Shown here: in pieces, positions 57,356 to 64,000 of the stretch
Position numbering within the stretch: position 1 is the first letter of the stretch
Layout: every line of letters starts with the position of its first letter
Assembly: GCA_011009095.1 (NCBI GenBank)
Contig: VTPC01091314.1
Location: 50,096-114,095 of the forward strand
Length of the DNA: 64,000 nucleotides
Source: Ignelater luminosus
Lineage: Eukaryota > Arthropoda > Insecta > Coleoptera > Elateridae
Reading direction: 5' to 3'
Notes under the pieces: model-generated
What the model saw: the letters and a program-made list of their open reading frames with translations, nothing else
Told to the model about the DNA's origin: nothing
Database searches by the model: none
Program-made: the position numbers and the translations under genes

Positions 57356-60300
57356 ACTTCTAGTTATTTTTAACCTCGAAAAGCCTTTATATAGTTTTTT
57401 GCCTACTGCACCGATGAAAAAACCATGCACTTATCTCAAAACTTACAGTATAGTCCTCGTAAGCTTAATACATGTTTCGGAATTCCAGGGAGTTATTGTG
57501 GAATTACACTTTTTAGGAAGCAGACAAACCTAAATTATGGCAATTTTTCGATAGAATTCATTCAACATACAAAACCAATGTGACTAATACATGTGCTAAT
57601 TGACCTAAATCGATTCTAGATTATCCATTATTATAAAGCTTTGTAGGTAGGTAAGTGCACGACATTAAAATGATGCTATACGTTTTGTATTAAATAGTAA
57701 TGTGTCTAACTACTAATAAGAGATGATAGATAAAGAAACAGCAATTAAGTTACTATAAAATAGTATATCTAAAACTTAACTTGTTGTTGACGTAGTTTGC
57801 AATACAAGAAAACTTTACATAACGAGGAACTAAACAACCTCTTGAAAAATATACATTCATTGTTCTAACTACCTCTTCAGGCGGTGACAAAAGGCATTGT
57901 CTAAGTAAATTCATGCTTTATAGAACTAAGGGGATTTTGCAGCAACTACAAGATTGTAATAAAGTTTTAGTTTTCATGAAGATCAAAATGTATTTAAACC
58001 ATATTCAACTTTCTTTCTGTAATATTATTTCAAAAGCACCACAAGAAATTATTTCCTTGATTAAAAATAAAATCTGAAATAAAAGTAGGTTGATTGTTAG
58101 TTTACAAAGAATATGATAAAAACGCAACTTTGTTTGGTTTAAGAATAGAAGAATTAGAAGGTAATAAAATATAAAAATCAAACAAGGTTTAGTGGTTACT
58201 TGAGCTTAGTATAAGGAATTTCTAATATACGTAGATATACCAGAAACAAAATCAATTGCAATTAAGACAGCTATAATTTATCTTTTCACTTAATTATTTA
58301 AACAAACGATCCATAATTTTAAATAACCTAAAACAGCTTTGATACACACTATTTAGCATCTAATATATCAGTTTCATTGAACCTACCTTTTTTATTTATG
58401 GGGATGGTTTGCAGCGATATTGCTATGAGTTATGGCTTTATAGGGTTAAAATTAGGAAGAAATAAATTTTTCTTTTTAAAATAACAGTTATAGATTATTT
58501 TTAAATTTATAAAATACAAAGTGTAAAATCTTATAAATGGTCTAATTTTATTTGCTTTCAGATAGTCATTGTAAATGTGAAACAATTATTTAATTTTCAA
58601 CAAAGATTAAACTCCCAAATAAGATATTACATTTGTTTGCAATACATAAAAAATCAAGAATTTGAACAGCATTCGATGTCTGGGTGTTTTGGCCAGACTA
58701 AACATTCCCAATAAAATAGAACATCATAAGAAAAGGTTCAATTTTAGATACAGGAGTAACAATATCCTTAAAGTAGGTACTACACAGATGATAGAGGTAT
58801 TACAAAGATGCAGAAAAACAAAAATAAAGTACAAAATGCGCAATAAAATTAATTACTTCATACAAAACGTTTATTACGACATTCGTAAACCATGATAAGA
58901 TTGCATATTTGATGTTGTTCTATGTAATAACAGTAATAAAAGAGGAACAACAGAACATTGAAATGACGAGCACAGATGGAAGAAAAAAGATTTAAACCGT
59001 CAAACAAAATTCTGTAAAACTGTTTTTGTAATAATAATGATTACTTAATAAATTAGTACAGCTAGGCTCAGAAGTTTCTAACAAAAAAAAAAAACGAAAA
59101 ACTAACCTAACCGCTTTTACAAGTAAATACTAGAGGCTAATCGGAATTGGCATTTTTTTAATGAGGTAACTTTTGGATATATCACCAAATAAAAAAAAAA
59201 CAGTATGGGCGCATTCACTCGTTTTGAAAAAAACATCATATTTTTTGAAAAGCTTAGCTGCTACCAAACGATAATAACTTATACAAAGTGTTTGTCACCC
59301 ACTAGGCTACTAAAAACCAAATATTTGATATTCTTGGTAATGTAAACCTTGAGCTACATCTCTAAAACAAAACCCACATTTAATATAATAAAAAATTGTC
59401 AAGCGGCTAAATGTCCTCCATCTGTAAAATACAAAATACATAGTCTTATAATCAGCAGCACTGCTAATGAAATCTAGTTTGAATTTCATTATGTTTTTAA
59501 GCCTTTCATGCTTTATATTATTACCAACATTTGCTCTACCTATTTTATTTTTTTAATGTATGCCATTTATCTTCTCAGAATTTATTTCGAATAAAAACGA
59601 GAATTTAAAATAATATTTGGATTGTATTAATAAAAGTCGTATAAAAACCGATTAGGTTGTTTTTTTTAAGTTGCTGGATAATAATTAGTAATTGTTGTAA
59701 CTGAGGGGCAATACTTTTCATTCAACTGATTGTGGAAATTTATTGTACGGTTCCTAACCTTAGCGTTTTGTACCTGCAGTGTATCTCCAGATGCAAAAAC
59801 TGGCAAACTCTGGACCTACCTAGTAGTGTTCAATGATGATTTTGGCGACAACGCCAAATGATGCAAGCGGCGCGATATTAATGCCATAACGTTAAGAAAA
59901 AAATTATTTTTAGTTGCGAACTAATTTGGAAAAACATCTAGAGACTGTGCACATCGAAAAGTAGTTCCTAAAAAAGTATACAATGAAGAAGATTTCAAAA
60001 CTTTTATTCAAATTCACATAGCAGTAATAATATTGCATAATAGTCAGAGAAAATCTAAATAACACCCAATCTGCAATTTTTGTAAAAATTTGTAGATTGA
60101 AAACATTAGTTATGCACTTTGGTCCTTGTCAAAATACTACGATGCAACAAATCTCTATTTATTTGAAGCCATCTAGGATATATACTTTATTTAAGACATT
60201 TTTGGCACAAGTGCTCAAAGCATTTTTGAACATCGGATCGCTTTTGACACCAATAACTGTCAAAAATGGTTTCTTTTGATACGGATGTAGAAGAAAACAG

Positions 60301-62030
60301 TGTTGTAAAACAGAGGAAACTATTGGGCAAAGGACTATAATAGCTGCTTAATACAGATATGTATATATACACTCTGTCAGCTAACTTAGCATCCGATGCC
60401 TAAAAAACTGCATCTTCGTCATTTGTGGTGTAAGCAAGCAATGCTTTGCGCGTACCTTAAAAAGGAAAGTGCGTATTAACGTTTCGCTCATACTCGAGCT
60501 ATAGAATGTCAATTTGGCTGACAAGAAGAGTATCAATCTTTCAATCTTGGACTTATAATTTATTACTTTCTGACAAGTGATATAATTTTCTAAGGTTATC
60601 ATGATGCAGATTAGATGTCTAAATCTTAACAGAAAACTTTAGCTTGACTATAGGCTGCTCGTAAAAATGTAAAAAGGGACTTGTTCACGAATATTTTATA
60701 GAAGTGATAGAGAAATAAACTTGAGCAAAATGAAGCTATCTACGGAAATATAAAAATACAAAAATAACAGTAGCCATATTAATGAAGCTACTTGATTCTT
60801 GCAGATAAAGGTTAGTTTTAAATGTTGTAAAAGTAAGGTATGATTATGGAGAAAGTCATAGATGTGTAGAGATAAAGGACCATGAGACAAACTGAGATTT
60901 ATTTATTGGTTATTTATTCCAACTTTAATAAGAAATTACCTCTCATTCTTTCTAACAAACGGCATAATGATTTGCGTAAATTTTTAAACATTTTATAAAT
61001 ACAGAAATTTTGAAATTACATTTCGAGGTCTATCACCTATTTGATTACAAGATCAAATAAATCTCATTTTGCCAATCCCAGAAAACTATTTAGTGTTTCT
61101 TTTCCACTCGACCAACTAAAAGATGTAAGCCACTGAACCTTAAAACAACGAAAGATAATGACCCATTTCCATAAGAAATCATTTCTGTTGGACTTTTAAT
61201 CACGATAAAGATTCTTTAGAGGTTTGTCCAAAAGCATCTGGTTTCACAATCACTACCTTTGGAGTGGCACAGATTTGTCAAAATGGAATGTCATATCATA
61301 TCACCCCGACTAACGAGGTAACTTGATAAAAAATTCTTTTTTCTAAAATGACTGAAAAACCTTAGTTGAAATGAATCTTCAGATTTGCAAGGAAAATACT
61401 TAAGTCCAAAACCAATTGTAGTAGCTTACAAAATTGAATTAATTCAAAATTACCAATACAAAGAACTCAAGTTAAAAAGTGTATTAAGTTACTTGTTTGT
61501 AAGCTTGTAATGTTATTTTAAAACATTGCATACCTATCCGGGTCTTGCTTTAAATTCCGCTCAGATATTTCTTTTAGTTCATAACAATTAATTATTTCAT
61601 CTCAGGCAAAGTCATTTATGAAATTGTTTATTTCCTTAACAAGAGCATTTTCGTTTAGGGTCTGTTAAAAAAATTATAATTGCCAAATGTACGTGACTTT
61701 CTTTAAAATGTAGCCGTCTCACAGACGCCTAAATATTTCTGTAATCTACCAGTTCGTAGAAACCTTGTTTACGTCTCAGCATTTTTGTGTTTGCAATAAA
61801 GCTTGATTTACATCTAGATCATGAGGCTTGAAAACTTTCCATTTACCGTATAGTTGTCCATGTAACCTTTTTTTCCCAGGGCGAAAGCGACTTTACTTAA
61901 AAGTTCTTCGTCCCGTATAATCGAGACCGGCACGCAGCGTAGGGATTCGAAAGGGAAAACATTCTGGCTTTATCTTCTGTAAAGGGCACAGATGTGAACG
62001 GGCTTTACATATCTTTTGTTGCAAGTTTTT
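57356..62030. other. AT-rich, about 4.7 kb, nothing firm
   Basis: Short ORFs only (for example 58662-58895 and 60381-60602), none recognised. No host exon with the expected phase was found. Confidence 0.45.
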
Positions 62031-62098
62031 TTGTTTAAGAGTTGGTGTTTAGTGGAAATTTCAATCGAAGGTGAATTCGTAAATTTCATAAAACGCTC

Positions 62099-62407
62099 TT
62101 GCGGGACGGATTTAGGCGAAGTATAAACTTGCAGACAGTTTTTTTGTGTAAAGGCAATTTAAATGTCGAATTCAGTCCGGAGCTTTCGGGATCGAGAAAA
62201 GTGAAGTCGTCCTGTCTAATTTCTTTCTTGGATCCATCCGAGGTTTCTTATTTAATTAAACATCTTGTGAGTAAGTGCCCGTTGTTTTGTTGTTGTGAGG
62301 AAAGAACTATTTTGCTGGATAATCTCCGTGTAATTTCCGATATATCTGAACCTCGCAATAGACATTGGGTTGTGACTAAAATTCAGTTTCTTTTAAAACA
62401 GTTTTGA
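62099..62407 (+). other. Unidentified open frame, about 102 codons
   Basis: The stretch has no ATG start (it opens with TTG) but stays open for 102 codons, with phrases such as FSPELSGSRKVKSSCLISFL and WVVTKIQFLLKQF. A second protein-like piece in another frame follows at about 62425-62560 (LRTILLEYNREQVTVDSLSN). It resembles a decayed coding region of unknown origin. GC content is higher than that of the flanks. Confidence 0.3.
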
Positions 62408-62579
62408 AGGCGCTCTGGTTTAACCCATGCTGAAGCGTCTGCGAACAATTCTGTTAGAATATAACCGCGAGCAGGTGACTGTTGACAGTTTAAGCAACCA
62501 TCTGATGTCGCTAACCACCGACAAGTATTGCTACTTGGAGAAATCCCTTTAGGATTCAGCTGGTGAGCTTCGAAAGTAG

Positions 62580-63219
62580 TCCAGGAATTTGTGTGTAAGA
62601 GTTTTGTTTATTGTATTATTATTTGTACTCAAATATTACCGTTGTTTAGCGCACTATTTGCAATGTTTTTTTGAAAAAAATCTTTAAAATTTAAATCAAC
62701 AATTAGATTTGTAAAGCGAACGTTCGGAGGCAGAGTTAAGATTTAATTGTTTATTTTTTAATTAAACACCAATTTTATTCTTTCTTTTTTTGTTTTTTGA
62801 TTGAATAATTAATATAATTTTTTTATATTCGTTTTGGTTCCTCCACTTCTCAGTGGAACATTAAGATGTTAGTTTTTTATGTATATCTCAGTGTTGCTTT
62901 GTTTTTTATTATTATGAATTTTATAAATTAAAGTTATTTATGCGCTTTATTGAAGTATACCTGTAAGGGCTTATTTTCTTTTACTTGTGTTTATTTCTTT
63001 TAAACAGTGTAAGCCAGCCGGGGATCTTCAAAAGGGCTCGAATAAACATATTATTGTACATAAGGTTAATGTGATTTTAGCAAGAACGATTGATTGATAC
63101 GTATGGTTAGCAGGCTCGAGATTGTTGCATATTTAATATTTCTTTGGTAAATGAAGGTGTATCAAGTCAATCGCCCTAGTAAAATTTTGTGCACTAAGCA
63201 TTTACGAAATCAGAGCGTT
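62580..63219. other. AT-rich, nothing seen
   Basis: T-rich sequence, then a mixed stretch leading into the minisatellite. Confidence 0.4.
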
Positions 63220-63222
63220 ATA

Positions 63223-63375
63223 CAGTACATTTTGAGGATTTTGATAAATAAAGTGTCTGCTATGAGTAACCTAGGTGAGCCCATATACAGGCTAATATTT
63301 CATGAAGAGATCATATACAAAGTGTTATTTTCTGAGGTACTTATGTACAGGGTGTCAGCCTATGAGAAGCTGCAT
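63223..63375 (+). repeat. 30-bp minisatellite (about five units)
   Basis: Units starting ATATACAGGC (63283), ATATACAAAG (63313) and ATGTACAGGG (63343) are exactly 30 bp apart. Two weaker units lie upstream, near 63223 and 63244. In one frame (ORF 63151-63414) the units encode decapeptides (IYRLIFHEEI, IYKVLFSEVL, MYRVSAYEKL). Coding is not established. Confidence 0.65.
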
Positions 63376-63414
63376 GGGTTGGCTTATGGTTCCTTTTCGA
63401 CTTTCAGCTTCTGA

Positions 63415-64000
63415 CGTCCTTTAATTTTGACTATCTTTTTAGAGTTATTGAGGCTTTCTGTGAGTGTAAGCTTTTTTTTATCTCTGACTAGAGCTACGGG
63501 ATTGAATATCTTCAGACATTCTTAGGATTTCTTCGCTGCAAGGTGCCAAAAATAGAGATTTTTGTTGCTGTAAATGCCAGTGGAAAATCTAGTAAGACTT
63601 TTCGCAGCATTTATAATATTGGGGACAAGAAAAGAAAATGTTTGGATAACTCATCTGAAAATTAACCAGAAAAATTATAAAGACAAGATAGGTAAAGTAT
63701 CAGAAAAAAAACCATTGTATTACAGCACACACGTTAATATTAGCATAACAGGTTAGGACAACTATGTAGGTTATACTTTCAATAGACTACACCAAAAACT
63801 AACAGTAACACATTTGTTTCTAACGTTAAAATGTGTTGTATAATTCAGTTCTGATTAACTTTTGAAAAACAACCTGATTTTGTTCATCAAATGATAAATT
63901 TAAGGGATTTTCAGTTTAAATCAGTTTATTTTGTCGATTGTTGACCACGGTGAGTACTCAACTCTCAAAGTTTGCTTTTGAACTTTAAGTTAAAAAATCG
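63415..64000. other. AT-rich end of window, nothing seen
   Basis: No supportable feature; a 60-codon ORF at 63574-63756 is unremarkable. Confidence 0.45.

Noticed and set aside
60438-60480. Short minus-strand candidate exon reading SSMSETLIRTFLFK between TATAG and GTACGC
   Set aside because: Its end phase (0) does not match the two-base phase required before exon 53059-52914, and there is no other support.

Overview
The window is AT-rich, intron-rich eukaryotic DNA, most likely from an insect. It carries insect-type mobile elements (BEL/Pao, Ty3/Gypsy, mariner, Tc1-like and pogo-like elements, jockey-type LINEs) and GT-AG introns. I see no bacterial gene, CRISPR array or operon.

The backbone is one minus-strand host gene that I reassembled from short exons: 53059-52914, 16371-16076, 10496-10348, an optional 33-nt microexon 9520-9488, 2273-2146 and 1655-1532. 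Every junction has GT/AG ends and the codon phases match all along the chain, so these are probably neighbouring exons of one transcript that enters and leaves the window. The encoded protein is a charged, helix-prone segment followed by a long disordered stretch rich in Tyr, Asn, Gln, Ser and Pro. I do not recognise it with confidence; a presynaptic scaffold such as Unc-13 is only a guess. An intact 61-codon SERF/4F5-family gene lies on the opposite strand inside the 490-bp last intron.

The introns are filled with mobile DNA. 4.8-7.6 kb: a decayed pogo-like transposon with a Tc1/mariner fragment. 11.5-14.0 kb: a composite of direct and inverted repeats with an unidentified 148-codon ORF. 17.1-17.6 kb: a MITE. 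17.9-19.2 kb: a Tc1-like element with clear inverted ends. 22.2-23.0 kb: an old Ty3/Gypsy integrase relic. 29.0 kb: a hAT-like MITE. 32.2-33.0 kb: a jockey-type LINE tail. 33.3-33.6 kb and 57.1-57.4 kb: mariner-related relics. 34.4-35.6 kb: a nearly full-length mariner. 36.6-37.9 kb: a second LINE. 38.3-38.9 kb: another MITE. 43.4-49.5 kb: a young BEL/Pao LTR retrotransposon with nearly identical LTRs and a 5-bp target duplication. 49.65-49.73 kb: a tRNA-like/SINE head. 50.0-50.7 kb: a long-armed MITE with a tRNA-like core.

Upstream of exon 53059 (53.1-64 kb) there are few recognisable genes: an unidentified GC-richer decayed block (55.3-56.8 kb), an open frame at 62.1 kb and a 30-bp minisatellite at 63.2-63.4 kb. 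The remainder is AT-rich DNA in which I see nothing supportable.
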